50,137 nucleotides of DNA from Nonomuraea zeae (lineage in GTDB: Bacteria; Actinomycetota; Actinomycetes; Streptosporangiales; Streptosporangiaceae). Positions within the stretch are counted from its first letter, which is position 1. Each line of letters opens with the position of its first letter. The stretch is taken from positions 1-50,137 of the forward strand of contig NZ_VCKX01000058.1 of assembly GCF_005889725.1 (NCBI RefSeq), read 5' to 3'. Shown one piece after another: positions 16,252 to 25,342 of the stretch. Both the position numbers and the translations under genes were made by a program. The notes below the pieces were generated by a model, which saw only the letters and a list, made by a program, of their open reading frames with translations, was not told the origin of the DNA and made no database searches.

Positions 16252-17829
16252 GTGAATCCGACCATGGGCCTGCAACTGCTGCTGGTGGCCGGGGGCGCGA
16301 TCGCCGTCGCGGCCGTCGCGCGGCGCAGGGGCTGGCCGGCCCCGCTGCTGCTGGTGGCCGCCGGGCTGCTGGTCTCCCCGATGGTCCCGGCGGTGCCGTT
16401 GCAGCCGGAGCTGGTGCTGTTCGTCTTCCTGCCGCCGCTGCTCTACTCGGCCGCGCTCGACAGCTCCTACCTGCGCCTGCGCGACGTCAAGCGGGCCGTG
16501 GCGCTGCTGTCGGTCGGGCTGGTGGTCTTCACCGCGGCGGTCGTCGGGTTCGTCGTCCACCTGCTGCTGCCGGACCTGCCGCTGGCGCTGGCCTTCGCGC
16601 TCGGCGCCATCATCGCGCCGCCCGACGCCGTGGCCGCCGTCGCGGTGGGCCGCCGGCTCGGCCTGCCGCGCAGGGCGCTGACGATCCTGGTCGGCGAGAG
16701 CCTGTTCAACGACGCCACGGCGCTGACCCTCTACCGGGTGGCCATCGGCGCGGCCGTGGGCGGCACCGTGGACCTGCTCGAAGGCGTCGGGGAGTTCCTG
16801 TTCGCGGCGGCCGGCGGGGTGCTGATCGGGCTGGCGCTGGCGTTCGTGTTCGCCTGGCTGTTCCAGCGCACCCGCGACTCGCTGGTCGAGAACACGCTGA
16901 TGCTGCTCATCCCGTTCGCCGCCTACCTGGCGGCGGAGTCCGTGCACGCCTCGGGCGTGATCGCCGTGGTCATCGTCGGCCTCTACCTGGGCAACCGGAT
17001 GCACCTGCGGGGGTTCGGCACGCGGCTGGTGTCCGACGCGGTGTGGAAGGTCACCGACTTCTTCCTCGAGACGATCGTGTTCGCGCTCATCGGGCTGCAG
17101 CTCGTGACCGTGATCGAGGGCATCACCGGCTACAGCCCCTGGGAGGTCGCGGGCTACGCGGCGGCGGTGCTGGCGGTGACGATCGTCAGCAGGTTCGTCT
17201 GGGTGCTCGCCGCCACGTCGCTGACGTGGCTGCTGCGCAGGGGCGACCGGCCGCCGACCAGGCAGCAGACGGTGATTCTCGGCTGGGCGGGCATGCGTGG
17301 CGTGGTGTCGCTGGCGGCCGCGTTCGCCATCCCGCCCGACATCCCGGCGCGCGACCGCGCGATGATGCTCTTCCTGACGTTCACCACGGTGATCGGCACC
17401 CTGCTGATCCAGGGCACCACCTTCCCGACGCTGATCAGGCGGCTCGGCGTGTCGAGCGATCAGGAGGTGTACGAGGACCGCCTGGCCGAGGCGGCGGCCC
17501 AGCAGGCGGCACTCGAAGCGGGCCTGGCGGAGCTGGAGCGGCTGGTCGCGGAGCAGGGCGAGCCCGACGAGATCCAGAAGCAGGTCATCGACCAGCTCAG
17601 GGAGAAGTCGTGGCGGCGCTCGCTGTCCGCGTGGGAGCGCCTGGGCGGCGGCACGGGCCAGGGTGGCTCGGAGACGCCCAGCTCCCTCTACCGCCGGCTG
17701 CGCCGCGACATGCTCCAGGCCGAGCGCGAGGTCTTCGTGCGGCTGCGCGACGAGCGCCGGCTCGACGACGAGGTGCTGCGCGAGGTGATGGCGCAGCTCG
17801 ACTTCGAAGAGGCCATGATGGAGCGATAG
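16252..17829 (+). CDS. CPA1-family Na+/H+ antiporter
   Basis: The product has 525 residues, with about twelve hydrophobic segments to residue 400 and a cytosolic, Glu/Arg-rich tail of about 120 residues. The CPA1 signature GESLFNDATALTLYRVA and the upstream LGAIIAPPDAVAAVAVGRR carry the conserved Asp residues of the ion path; GWAGMRGVVSLAAAFAIP matches the later membrane region. It exchanges Na+ (or K+) for H+ and supports pH and salt homeostasis. The start is GTG 16252 with AAGGAG about ten bases upstream. The long charged tail may be regulatory. Confidence 0.92.
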   Translation: MNPTMGLQLLLVAGGAIAVAAVARRRGWPAPLLLVAAGLLVSPMVPAVPLQPELVLFVFLPPLLYSAALDSSYLRLRDVKRAVALLSVGLVVFTAAVVGFVVHLLLPDLPLALAFALGAIIAPPDAVAAVAVGRRLGLPRRALTILVGESLFNDATALTLYRVAIGAAVGGTVDLLEGVGEFLFAAAGGVLIGLALAFVFAWLFQRTRDSLVENTLMLLIPFAAYLAAESVHASGVIAVVIVGLYLGNRMHLRGFGTRLVSDAVWKVTDFFLETIVFALIGLQLVTVIEGITGYSPWEVAGYAAAVLAVTIVSRFVWVLAATSLTWLLRRGDRPPTRQQTVILGWAGMRGVVSLAAAFAIPPDIPARDRAMMLFLTFTTVIGTLLIQGTTFPTLIRRLGVSSDQEVYEDRLAEAAAQQAALEAGLAELERLVAEQGEPDEIQKQVIDQLREKSWRRSLSAWERLGGGTGQGGSETPSSLYRRLRRDMLQAEREVFVRLRDERRLDDEVLREVMAQLDFEEAMMER

Positions 17830-17862
17830 GCCGCAGCTCCGCAGCGGCGGCGCGGGCGGGTC

Positions 17863-18120
17863 CTAGCCCATCTGGTTGTCCGTGAAGCACCAGCGCCAGC
17901 TCTCGCCGGGCTCGAACGACTGGATCACCGGATGCCCCACGGCGTGGTAGTGGGCGGTGGCGTGCTTGCTGGGCGAGGAGTCGCAGCAGCCGATGTGGCC
18001 GCACTCCAGGCAGCGCCGCAGGTGCACCCACCGGCCGCCGGTCGCCAGGCACTCCTCGCACCCCTCCGGCGTCTTCGCGGGCGGGTCGTCGGCGTGAGAA
18101 AGATGTTCACAAATTGCCAT
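17863..18120 (-). CDS. UBP-type zinc-finger protein
   Basis: The product has 85 residues from ATG 18120 (MAICEHL). It is essentially one ZnF-UBP domain: CEECLATGGRWVHLRRCLEC, then GHIGCCDSSPSKHATAHYHA and GHPVIQSFEPGESWRWCF. The Cys and His residues are placed to bind zinc ions, as in eukaryotic ubiquitin-binding fingers; bacterial copies have no assigned role. An upstream in-frame start at 18186 would add 22 residues without domain homology. It converges with the antiporter gene, 33 bp apart. Confidence 0.85.
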   Translation of the reverse strand: MAICEHLSHADDPPAKTPEGCEECLATGGRWVHLRRCLECGHIGCCDSSPSKHATAHYHAVGHPVIQSFEPGESWRWCFTDNQMG

Positions 18121-18246
18121 AGGTGAAATCTTATGTCCCGAGTGCCGGCCGATTTTCGGCCGGGGCCCTTGTCGGCTGCCTGGCAAGCGTGGACATTGTG
18201 CTCATCAGGGGGAGTGACACAGGCCACACGATCCCGGGAGCCGCGC

Positions 18247-19008
18247 GTGCTCGAAGTACGCAACCTCGAGGTCGTCTATGACGACGTGATGCTCGTGCTG
18301 CGCGGAGTGAGCCTCCGGGTTCCGCCCGGCTCGATCGTGGCCCTGCTCGGCGCGAACGGCGCGGGCAAGACCACCCTGCTGCGCGCCCTCTCGGGCCTGC
18401 TCGACGTGCACGACGGCGAGATCACCAAGGGCTCGGTCACCCTCGAAGGCGAGCCCATCCACCACCTCAAACCCGCCCAGATCGTGCGGCGCGGGGTCAG
18501 CCAGGTCATGGAGGGCCGCCGCATCCTGGCCGAGCTGACCGTCGAGGAGAACCTCAAGGTCGGCGGCCACACCGCGGGCGAGTCACACCTGGAGCGCGTG
18601 TACGGCCTGTTTCCGCTGTTGCGGGAGCGGCGCAGGAGCGTGTCGGGCTACCTGTCGGGCGGCGAGCAGCAGATGCTGGCGGTCGGCCGCGCGCTCATGG
18701 CGGGGCCGTCGTACCTGCTGCTCGACGAGCCCAGCCTGGGCCTGGCGCCGTCGATGGTCGGGCAGGTGCGCGACCTGATCGTCGAGATCAACCGGCAGGG
18801 CACCACGGTCCTGCTGGTCGAGCAGAACGCCACGATGGCCCTGTCCATCGCCGCGCACGGCTACGTCATGGAAACCGGCAAGATCGTCATGGACAAGCCG
18901 GCGCGCGAGCTGCTCGCCGACGAGGACATCAAGGAGTTCTACCTGGGGGCCGTCCGGTCCTTCCGCGAGGTCAAGCACTACAAGCGGAGGAAGCGATGGC
19001 TCTCCTGA
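18247..19008 (+). CDS. HAAT-type ABC importer ATP-binding protein, LivF-like
   Basis: The product has 253 residues. GTG 18247 is chosen because GGGAG lies six bases before it and homology begins at LEVRNLEVVYDD; an upstream extension is unsupported. Walker A is GANGAGKTTLL, the signature is YLSGGEQQMLAVGRAL, Walker B is YLLLDEPSLGLAP, and the H-loop is LLVEQN. It pairs with the next gene as the second ATPase of a branched-chain amino acid-type (HAAT) importer. The C-terminus extends into a basic tail (HYKRRKRW) that overlaps the next gene by 13 bases. First gene of a six-gene operon. Confidence 0.92.
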   Translation: MLEVRNLEVVYDDVMLVLRGVSLRVPPGSIVALLGANGAGKTTLLRALSGLLDVHDGEITKGSVTLEGEPIHHLKPAQIVRRGVSQVMEGRRILAELTVEENLKVGGHTAGESHLERVYGLFPLLRERRRSVSGYLSGGEQQMLAVGRALMAGPSYLLLDEPSLGLAPSMVGQVRDLIVEINRQGTTVLLVEQNATMALSIAAHGYVMETGKIVMDKPARELLADEDIKEFYLGAVRSFREVKHYKRRKRWLS

Positions 19009-19760
19009 CGTTCGAGGACGTGCACCTGAGCTTCGCCGGCGTCGTGGCCGTCGACGGGGTGTCCTTCGAGGTGGGACAGGCCGAGCTGCTGGCGATCATC
19101 GGGCCCAACGGCGCAGGCAAGACGTCGATCTTCAACGTGCTGTCCGGCGTCTACCGGCCCGACCGGGGCCGGGTCACGTTCCTGGGCGAGGACCTGCTGG
19201 CCAAGAGGCCGTACGAGATCGCCGCCATGGGCCTGGCCAGGACGTTCCAGAACGTCGAGCTGTTCCACAACCTGACCGTCCTGGACAACCTCATGCTGGG
19301 CCGCCACCACCACTTCCGCTACGGCGCGCTGCCCGCCCTCCTCTGGTACGGCCGGGCCAGGCGCGAGGAGCTGGCCGCCCGCGCCAGGGTCGAGGAGATC
19401 ATCGACTTCCTGGAGCTGGAGGCCTGGCGCCGCCATCCCGTGCGGCTGCTCCCGTACGGGATCCAGAAGCGTGTGGAGCTGGGCCGGGCGCTGGCCATGG
19501 AGCCGCGGCTGCTCCTGCTGGACGAGCCGGTGGCCGGCATGAACCTGGAGGAGACCGAGGACATGGCCAGGTTCGTCATGGACGTGCGGGACGAGCTGAG
19601 CATCCCCGTCGTGCTGGTCGACCACGACATGGGGCTGGTGATGGACCTGGCCGACCGGGTGCTCGTGCTCGACTTCGGCCGCGCGGTGGCGCTCGGCAGC
19701 CCGGCCGAGGTGCAGCAGGATCCCAAGGTCATCGAGGCGTACCTGGGAGGGACGGCATGA
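18996..19760 (+). CDS. HAAT-type ABC importer ATP-binding protein, LivG-like
   Basis: The product has 254 residues. The start ATG 18996 follows GGAGGAA closely. Walker A is GPNGAGKTSIFNVLSG, the LivG-type signature is LLPYGIQKRVELGRALA, Walker B is LLLLDEPVAGMN, and the switch His is in LVDHDMGLVMD. It dimerises with the LivF-like ATPase to power the two permeases encoded downstream. The ATGA overlap with the ligase gene ties the ATPase to the enzyme at the translational level. Confidence 0.92.
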   Translation: MALLTFEDVHLSFAGVVAVDGVSFEVGQAELLAIIGPNGAGKTSIFNVLSGVYRPDRGRVTFLGEDLLAKRPYEIAAMGLARTFQNVELFHNLTVLDNLMLGRHHHFRYGALPALLWYGRARREELAARARVEEIIDFLELEAWRRHPVRLLPYGIQKRVELGRALAMEPRLLLLDEPVAGMNLEETEDMARFVMDVRDELSIPVVLVDHDMGLVMDLADRVLVLDFGRAVALGSPAEVQQDPKVIEAYLGGTA

Positions 19761-21607
19761 CCACAGTGACAGGGCAGCTCATGACGGCCACGATCGTCAC
19801 CCGGGTCCGCGAGCGCGCGAGGAACGCGCCCGCCGCCGTGGCCATGCGGCACAAGGACTTCGGCATCTGGCAGGAGGTCACCTGGGCGGCGTACTGGACG
19901 CAGGTCGAGCTCGTCGCGCACGCCCTGCTCGCGCTGGGCGTGGAGCCGGGCGACCGGGTCGCCGTCCACGCCGAGAACCGACCTGAATGGCTCTACGCCG
20001 ATCTCGGCACGGTCGCGGTCCGGGGCATCACGGTCGGCCTCTACCCCACCAACCCGCCCGCCGAGGTCGCCTACCTGCTGGCCGACTCCGGCGCCAAGGT
20101 CCTGATCGCCGAGGACCAGGAGCAGGTGGACAAGGCGCTGGCGGTCCTCGGCGAGTGCCCGGAGCTGCGGCGCATCGTCTACCTGGAGCCGCGCGGCATC
20201 CGCGGCCGCTACGACGACGACGTCCTGATGTCCTGGCCCGAGCTGCTCGCGCTGGGGGCCGAGCACCGCGCGGAGCGGCCGGGCGCGGTGGAGCGCCTCA
20301 TGTCGCAGGTCGCGCCGGACGACGTCATGACGCTCATCTACACCTCGGGCACCACCGGGCCGCCCAAGGGCGTGATGCTCACCGTCGGGAACGTCGAGTT
20401 CGCCGTCCGCACGCTCGTCCTGGGCGGCGGCTTCACCTCGCCGCCGCCGTCGGAGCGCGACCTCACCCTGTCCTACCTGCCGCTGTGCCACGTCGCCGAG
20501 CGCGCGTTCACCGTGTGGTTCAACGCGGCGGCCGGCGTCCAGGTGAACTTCGCCGAGTCCATCGACACCGTCCAGGCCAACCTGCGCGAGGTGCAGCCGA
20601 CGATCCTGTTCGGGGTGCCGCGGATCTGGGAGAAGGTGCTGGCCCAGGTGGACATCAAGCTGGAGTCCGCCTCTCCGGTCAAGCGGGCGATCACCCGGTT
20701 CTGGCTGCGGGTGGCCGACCGGGCCGGCGACGCGCTCGCGCGCACGGGCGGCCGGCACACGCTGTGGACGCGGGCGGCGTACGCGATCGGGTGGGTGTTC
20801 TGCTACCGCTCGCTGCGCGAGCGGCTGGGCATGCGGCGGGTCAGGTACGCCGCCTCGGGGGCCGCGCCGATCGCGCCGGGCGTGCTGAAGTTCTACATGG
20901 GGATCGGCGTCCCCATGCACGAGGTGTACGGGATGAGCGAAAACACCGCCATCGCCACCGCCAACCGCCCAGGCAGGGTGCGCCTCGGCACGGTCGGGGA
21001 GCCGCAGCCCGGCATCGAGCTGAAGATCGACGAGGCCACCGGCGAGATCATGACCCGGCATCCGGGGAACTTCGCCGGTTACTGGCGCAACCCGCGCGCC
21101 ACGGCCGACGTGCTCGACGCCGACGGCTGGCTGCACACCGGGGACGTGGGCGAGTTCGTCGAGGGCACGCACGTGCGGATCACCGACCGGATGAAGGACA
21201 TCATCATCACGGCGGGCGGCAAGAACATCGCGCCCAGCGAGATCGAGAACGCGCTGAAGGCGTCGCCGTACCTGAAGGAAGCGGTGGTGATCGGGGACCA
21301 GCGGCCGTACCTGGTCGCGCTGATCGGGATCGAGCTGGACACGGTGGGGGAGTGGGCGCGGCGGCGCGGGCTGCCGTACACGACCTATCGCGATCTGTCG
21401 GAGAAGCCGGAGACGCGGGAGCTGGTCCAGCGGATCGTCGACGAGGTGAACGGCCGGTTCGCCCGGACCGAGCAGGTCAAGCGGTTCGCGTTCCTGCCCA
21501 AGGAGCTCGACCACGAGGACGGCGAGCTGACCGCCACCCAGAAGGTCAAGCGCAGCGCCATCGCCAAGTTGTTCGAGGACCTGGTCGAAGGGATGTACGC
21601 CCGGTGA
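19757..21607 (+). CDS. AMP-dependent acyl-CoA ligase (long-chain FAA1-like)
   Basis: The product has 616 residues of the ANL adenylate-forming superfamily: phosphate loop LIYTSGTTGPPKGVMLT, A5-type YGMSENTAIA, the hinge region GWLHTGDVGEF, and ITDRMKDIIITAGGKNIAP with the catalytic region beyond. It activates a carboxylic acid with ATP and transfers it to CoA. The ~600-residue size and motif spelling resemble bacterial long-chain fatty acyl-CoA synthetases. Its place inside an importer operon, overlapping both neighbours, suggests that the imported compound is a carboxylic acid trapped as a CoA thioester (vectorial acylation). The exact acid is unknown. Confidence 0.92.
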   Translation: MTTVTGQLMTATIVTRVRERARNAPAAVAMRHKDFGIWQEVTWAAYWTQVELVAHALLALGVEPGDRVAVHAENRPEWLYADLGTVAVRGITVGLYPTNPPAEVAYLLADSGAKVLIAEDQEQVDKALAVLGECPELRRIVYLEPRGIRGRYDDDVLMSWPELLALGAEHRAERPGAVERLMSQVAPDDVMTLIYTSGTTGPPKGVMLTVGNVEFAVRTLVLGGGFTSPPPSERDLTLSYLPLCHVAERAFTVWFNAAAGVQVNFAESIDTVQANLREVQPTILFGVPRIWEKVLAQVDIKLESASPVKRAITRFWLRVADRAGDALARTGGRHTLWTRAAYAIGWVFCYRSLRERLGMRRVRYAASGAAPIAPGVLKFYMGIGVPMHEVYGMSENTAIATANRPGRVRLGTVGEPQPGIELKIDEATGEIMTRHPGNFAGYWRNPRATADVLDADGWLHTGDVGEFVEGTHVRITDRMKDIIITAGGKNIAPSEIENALKASPYLKEAVVIGDQRPYLVALIGIELDTVGEWARRRGLPYTTYRDLSEKPETRELVQRIVDEVNGRFARTEQVKRFAFLPKELDHEDGELTATQKVKRSAIAKLFEDLVEGMYAR

Positions 21608-22491
21608 AGGGGCTGCTCGAGTCCGTCATCAGGGGACTGGGCAACGGCTCGGTCTACGCGCTGCTCGCGCTCGGGTTCGTCATCATCTACAAGGCCACCC
21701 GGGTGATCAGCTTCGCGCAGCCCGCGCTGATGCTGGCCGGGGCCGTCGCGGTGAGCTACCTGGTCGAGGTGACCGGGTTCTACCCGGCTGTGCTGCTGTC
21801 GGCGCTGCTCATCGCCGGGGTGGCGCTGGGCATCGAGCGGGTCGCGATCAGGCCCATGGTCGGGCGGCCCGTCTTCGTCGTGGCGATCATCACGCTCGGC
21901 ATCGACGTGGTCGTGCGGGTGGTGGTGAACGGCTTCATCGGCAGGGACGTCCGCCAGGTCGGCGACCCCTGGGGGTTCACGCAGGTGTCGCTCGGGCCGC
22001 TGGTCGTGCAGCAGCGCTGGCTGGCCATGCTGGTCGTCACGGCCGGGCTGGTGGCGCTGCTGTTCGCGTTCTTCCGCTACACGAGGTACGGGCTGGCGAT
22101 GCGGGCGGCGGCCTACGACCAGGAGACCGCCCTGGCCCAGGGGGTGTCGGTCGGCACGGTGTTCGCGCTGTCCTGGGGGCTGGCCGGGTTCCTGGCCGCC
22201 GTGGCCGGGATGTTCGTCGGCACCGGGCAGGGCATCGAGCAGATGACCTGGGTGATCGCGCTGAAGGCGCTCCCGGCGATCATCGTGGGCGGGCTCGACT
22301 CGCTCGGCGGGGCGGTGGCGGGCGGGCTGGTCGTGGGCGTGGTCGAGTCGCTGTTCCAGTCCTACCAGGGGGAGTTCGCCCCGTGGCTGGGGCAGAACTT
22401 CGCGGTCGTGTCGCCGTACGTGGTGATGCTGATCGTCCTGCTGGTCAGGCCGTACGGGCTGTTCGGGACCCGGGAGGTCGAACGGGTATGA
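21604..22491 (+). CDS. HAAT-type ABC importer permease, LivH-like
   Basis: The product has 295 residues from GTG 21604, overlapping the ligase stop (GTGA). It is highly hydrophobic with about eight membrane segments and has the family markers GNGSVYALLALGFVIIYKA at the N-terminus and GLAMRAAAYDQETALAQG (coupling loop to the ATPase). It forms the inner-membrane pore with the LivM-like protein. Its stop overlaps the next start by ATGA. Confidence 0.92.
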   Translation: MKGLLESVIRGLGNGSVYALLALGFVIIYKATRVISFAQPALMLAGAVAVSYLVEVTGFYPAVLLSALLIAGVALGIERVAIRPMVGRPVFVVAIITLGIDVVVRVVVNGFIGRDVRQVGDPWGFTQVSLGPLVVQQRWLAMLVVTAGLVALLFAFFRYTRYGLAMRAAAYDQETALAQGVSVGTVFALSWGLAGFLAAVAGMFVGTGQGIEQMTWVIALKALPAIIVGGLDSLGGAVAGGLVVGVVESLFQSYQGEFAPWLGQNFAVVSPYVVMLIVLLVRPYGLFGTREVERV

Positions 22492-23654
22492 CCGAGACGC
22501 GATCCGCGGACGCCGCCGCCGCTCCTGACATACCGACCGGCCGGTCTCGGAAGGTGCGCGGCCGGCCGCTGCTCTACACCTCCTACGCCCAGGACATGTC
22601 CCTGCTCGACACCCGGGCCAAACGGGTGTGGACAGGGCTGCTCGTGCTGCTCGCGTTCGGGCTGGCGGTGCTGCTGCAGGACCGGTCGCTGGAGGTGCTC
22701 GCGGGGGCGTACGCGCTGGCCATCGGCGCCATCGGCCTGAACATCGTCACCGGGTACGCCGGGCAGGTCTCGCTCGGCCACGCCTTCTTCGTGGCCATCG
22801 GCGCCTACACCGCCGCCGCCCTGTCGGGACCCGTCGGGGGCAAGAACCTCGGCTACGGGATCGCGGAGATCTGGATCTGGCTGCCCGCGGCCGGGCTCGT
22901 CGCCGCGGCGGCCGGGGTGCTCGTCGCGCCGCTGGCCACCCGGCTGCGCGGCCTGTACCTGGCCGTGGTGACGCTCGGGCTGGTGTTCCTCGGCGAGCAC
23001 GTCTTCAAGGAGTGGCAGGAGCTCACCGGCGGGCCGGGGGTGGGCCGCGAGGCGGCGATCCCGCAGCTCGCCGGCGTGCGCCTCGACCAGGACGGGCCGC
23101 TCGGGACCAGGGAGCAGACGCTGTACGTGCTCATGCTGGTCCTGCTGATCGTCTTCGCCGTGGCCGCCCGCAACCTGGCGCGCTCGCGCATCGGCCGCGC
23201 CTTCGCCGCCATCCGCGACCGGGACATCGCGGCCGCGGTCATCGGGGTGCCGCTCACCCGGTATAAGGTCCTGGCGTTCGGCATCAGCTCCTTCTACGCC
23301 GGCTGCGCGGGCGCCCTGCTCTACACGATCTCCGGATACGTGGAGCCCGGCTCGTTCAGCCTGCTGCTGTCGGTGCAGTTCATCGCGATGGTCCTGATCG
23401 GGGGCGTGGCCACCGTGTCGGGGTCGATCGCGGGGGCGCTGTTCATCTCGCTGCTGCAGCCGGTGACCAGGTCGCTGCCGGGGCTGGTGCCGTTCGTGAG
23501 CGGTGACACGACGCAGACGCCGAACGTGTTCCAGGTCGAGACCGTGCTGTACGGGCTGTTGATCGTGCTGTTCCTCATCTTCGAGCCGCGGGGCCTCTTC
23601 GGCCTGTGGATTCGGATCCGCAACTACTGGAAATCCTGGCCTTTTTCGTACTAG
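22488..23654 (+). CDS. HAAT-type ABC importer permease, LivM-like
   Basis: The product has 388 residues from ATG 22488. After a charged cytosolic N-terminus of about 45 residues come the membrane segments, with LNIVTGYAGQVSLGHAFF and the coupling loop GRAFAAIRDRDIAAAVIGV typical of LivM. GGVATVSGSIAGALF near the C-terminus is also conserved. It completes the permease pair. The substrate-binding gene follows 12 bp later. Confidence 0.92.
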   Translation: MTETRSADAAAAPDIPTGRSRKVRGRPLLYTSYAQDMSLLDTRAKRVWTGLLVLLAFGLAVLLQDRSLEVLAGAYALAIGAIGLNIVTGYAGQVSLGHAFFVAIGAYTAAALSGPVGGKNLGYGIAEIWIWLPAAGLVAAAAGVLVAPLATRLRGLYLAVVTLGLVFLGEHVFKEWQELTGGPGVGREAAIPQLAGVRLDQDGPLGTREQTLYVLMLVLLIVFAVAARNLARSRIGRAFAAIRDRDIAAAVIGVPLTRYKVLAFGISSFYAGCAGALLYTISGYVEPGSFSLLLSVQFIAMVLIGGVATVSGSIAGALFISLLQPVTRSLPGLVPFVSGDTTQTPNVFQVETVLYGLLIVLFLIFEPRGLFGLWIRIRNYWKSWPFSY

Positions 23655-23666
23655 AAGGGGTTTTTC

Positions 23667-24956
23667 ATGAAGAGTCGCTATACGGCGTTATTTATCGCCA
23701 TAGTGGCCCTTCTGTCCGCGTGCGGCGTCTTCCGGGGGGACGACGAGGGCAGCAAGGGCGGCGCCCAGGCTCCAGGTGTCACCACCGAACCGTGCCCCTC
23801 AGCGGTCGACACCAAGAAGGGGTGCATCTACCTCGGCACGATCTCCGACCTCACCTCCGGCCCCTTCGCCGCGCTGGCCGTGCCGATCACCGACGCGCAG
23901 AAGGCGTTCTGGGCCCGCGTCAACAAGGCCGGCGGCATCGGCGGCAAGTACGAGGTCGACGTCACCAAGTACGTCAAGGACAACAAGTACAACCCGGAGG
24001 TGCACCGGCAGGTCTACAACGAGATCAAGGACCAGGTGCTCGGCCTGGCCCAGACGCTCGGCTCGCCCACGACCGCCGCCATCATCGGCGACCTCAAGGC
24101 CAACAGCATCGTCGCCGCCCCCGCCTCCTGGACCTCGGCCTGGGAGTTCGAGGACGTGATGATCGAGACCGGGTCCAACTACTGCGTCGAGGCCATGAAC
24201 TCCGTGGACTACGCGAAGGACACGTACAGCCCGAAGTCGGTCATGGCCGTCCACCTGGCCGGCGACTACGGCGCGGACGCGGCGGCCGGCGCCAAGATCG
24301 CCGCCGAGAAGAACGGCCTGACGTTCACCAACGTCGAGACCCCGTCCGGCGCCACCGAGCAGGGCCGGGCCATCACGGAGATCACCAAGAACAAGCCCGA
24401 CCTGGTCATCCTCACCACGGGCCCGGCGGACGCCGCCACCATCGTCGGCCAGGCGGCGGCCGCCGGCTACAAGGGGCGCTTCATCGGCACGGGCCCGACC
24501 TGGAACCCGGCGCTGCTCAAGTCCCCGGCCGCGCCGGCTCTGAAGGCCCTGTACGAGCAGTCGTCCCCGGGCAAGCCGTGGGGCGCCGACACGCCGGGCC
24601 ACAAGGCGATGCGCGACGCGCTGCCCGGCGTGACGCCTAACGACGGCTACACCTCCGGGTGGGCGTGGGCGTACCCGATGAAGGCGGCCCTGGACGCGAT
24701 GGTCGCCGGCGGGGACGTGAGCAGGAAAGGGCTGGCGGCGGCGGTGAAGACGCTCAAGACGGTGGACTACGAGGGCATGCTGCCCCCGGAGGCCGGCGAC
24801 TACGCGGGCGACCCGAACACGTCGACGTTCCGGCAGACGCTGATCAACAAGGTGGACGACAAGGCGCCCACCGGGGTGACCGTCGTGAAGGACTTCTTCA
24901 CGGGTCCGACGGCACAGTCGTACACCTTCGACGGGCCCTGCTTCACCAAGCTGTAG
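23667..24956 (+). CDS. ABC importer substrate-binding lipoprotein (Leu/Ile/Val-binding fold)
   Basis: The product has 429 residues. The signal peptide ends in the lipobox LLSAC (Cys19), so the protein is anchored to the outer face of the membrane. The mature part is a periplasmic-binding type I fold: GTISDLTSGPFAALAVP, then AFWARVNKAGGIGGKYEVD, then SVMAVHLAGDYGADAAAGAK. It presents the ligand to the permease pair. The binding pocket cannot be read by eye. AAGGGG lies about eight bases before the ATG. A nested hairpin follows the stop, closing the operon. Confidence 0.92.
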   Translation: MKSRYTALFIAIVALLSACGVFRGDDEGSKGGAQAPGVTTEPCPSAVDTKKGCIYLGTISDLTSGPFAALAVPITDAQKAFWARVNKAGGIGGKYEVDVTKYVKDNKYNPEVHRQVYNEIKDQVLGLAQTLGSPTTAAIIGDLKANSIVAAPASWTSAWEFEDVMIETGSNYCVEAMNSVDYAKDTYSPKSVMAVHLAGDYGADAAAGAKIAAEKNGLTFTNVETPSGATEQGRAITEITKNKPDLVILTTGPADAATIVGQAAAAGYKGRFIGTGPTWNPALLKSPAAPALKALYEQSSPGKPWGADTPGHKAMRDALPGVTPNDGYTSGWAWAYPMKAALDAMVAGGDVSRKGLAAAVKTLKTVDYEGMLPPEAGDYAGDPNTSTFRQTLINKVDDKAPTGVTVVKDFFTGPTAQSYTFDGPCFTKL

Positions 24957-25342
24957 AGGGTCCGGAGCCCGACCGCGCGCGGGGCGCGCTTCGCGTGCGG
25001 GTTCGGGGCTCGGCTGCGCGGGCCTCCGCAAGGGGCGCTTCGCGCAGCCGGGCTCCGGACGTGCCTCCCAGGGGGCTCACGCCCCCTTACTCGCTCCGCT
25101 CGCCATCGCGCCCACCCCTTGCCCTGCTGGAGTGTGGGCCTGCTGATTCCCGCCCCGAGCGGTCCTCACTGACGCTCGGCCGTCCCCCCGAGGCACGGGC
25201 TCCGCCCGCGCGCGGACCCGGTCCCCGGCGGTAGGGTAGAGCAGCCGCAGGCGGCACGGCGGAGGTTGTCGATCACGCTGCCCCGATCACGCGAGGCCGG
25301 AGGCGAACGCGGCGTGCGCTGACGCGCCGTTAAGATCGGGTC
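24957..25342. other. 386-bp intergenic stretch with nested palindromes
   Basis: This spans the livK-like stop to the ECF41 start. It carries the terminator-like nested hairpins described separately and a small hairpin GGGGGC-TCAC-GCCCCC at 25071-25086, followed by a CTCGCTCCGCTCGC run that looks like a REP-type extragenic palindrome. The last 100 bases hold the ECF41 upstream region, where no clear -35/-10 pair was found. No gene is supported here. Confidence 0.5.
24960..25060 (+). terminator. Nested hairpin after the importer operon
   Basis: Outer arms 24960-24971 and 25049-25060 (GTCCGGAGCCCG/CGGGCTCCGGAC) pair perfectly over 12 bp. Inside lies a second perfect 9-bp stem, GGCTGCGCG/CGCGCAGCC at 25012-25020 and 25041-25049. 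The structure begins four bases after the substrate-binding protein stop and has no T-run. Confidence 0.6.
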
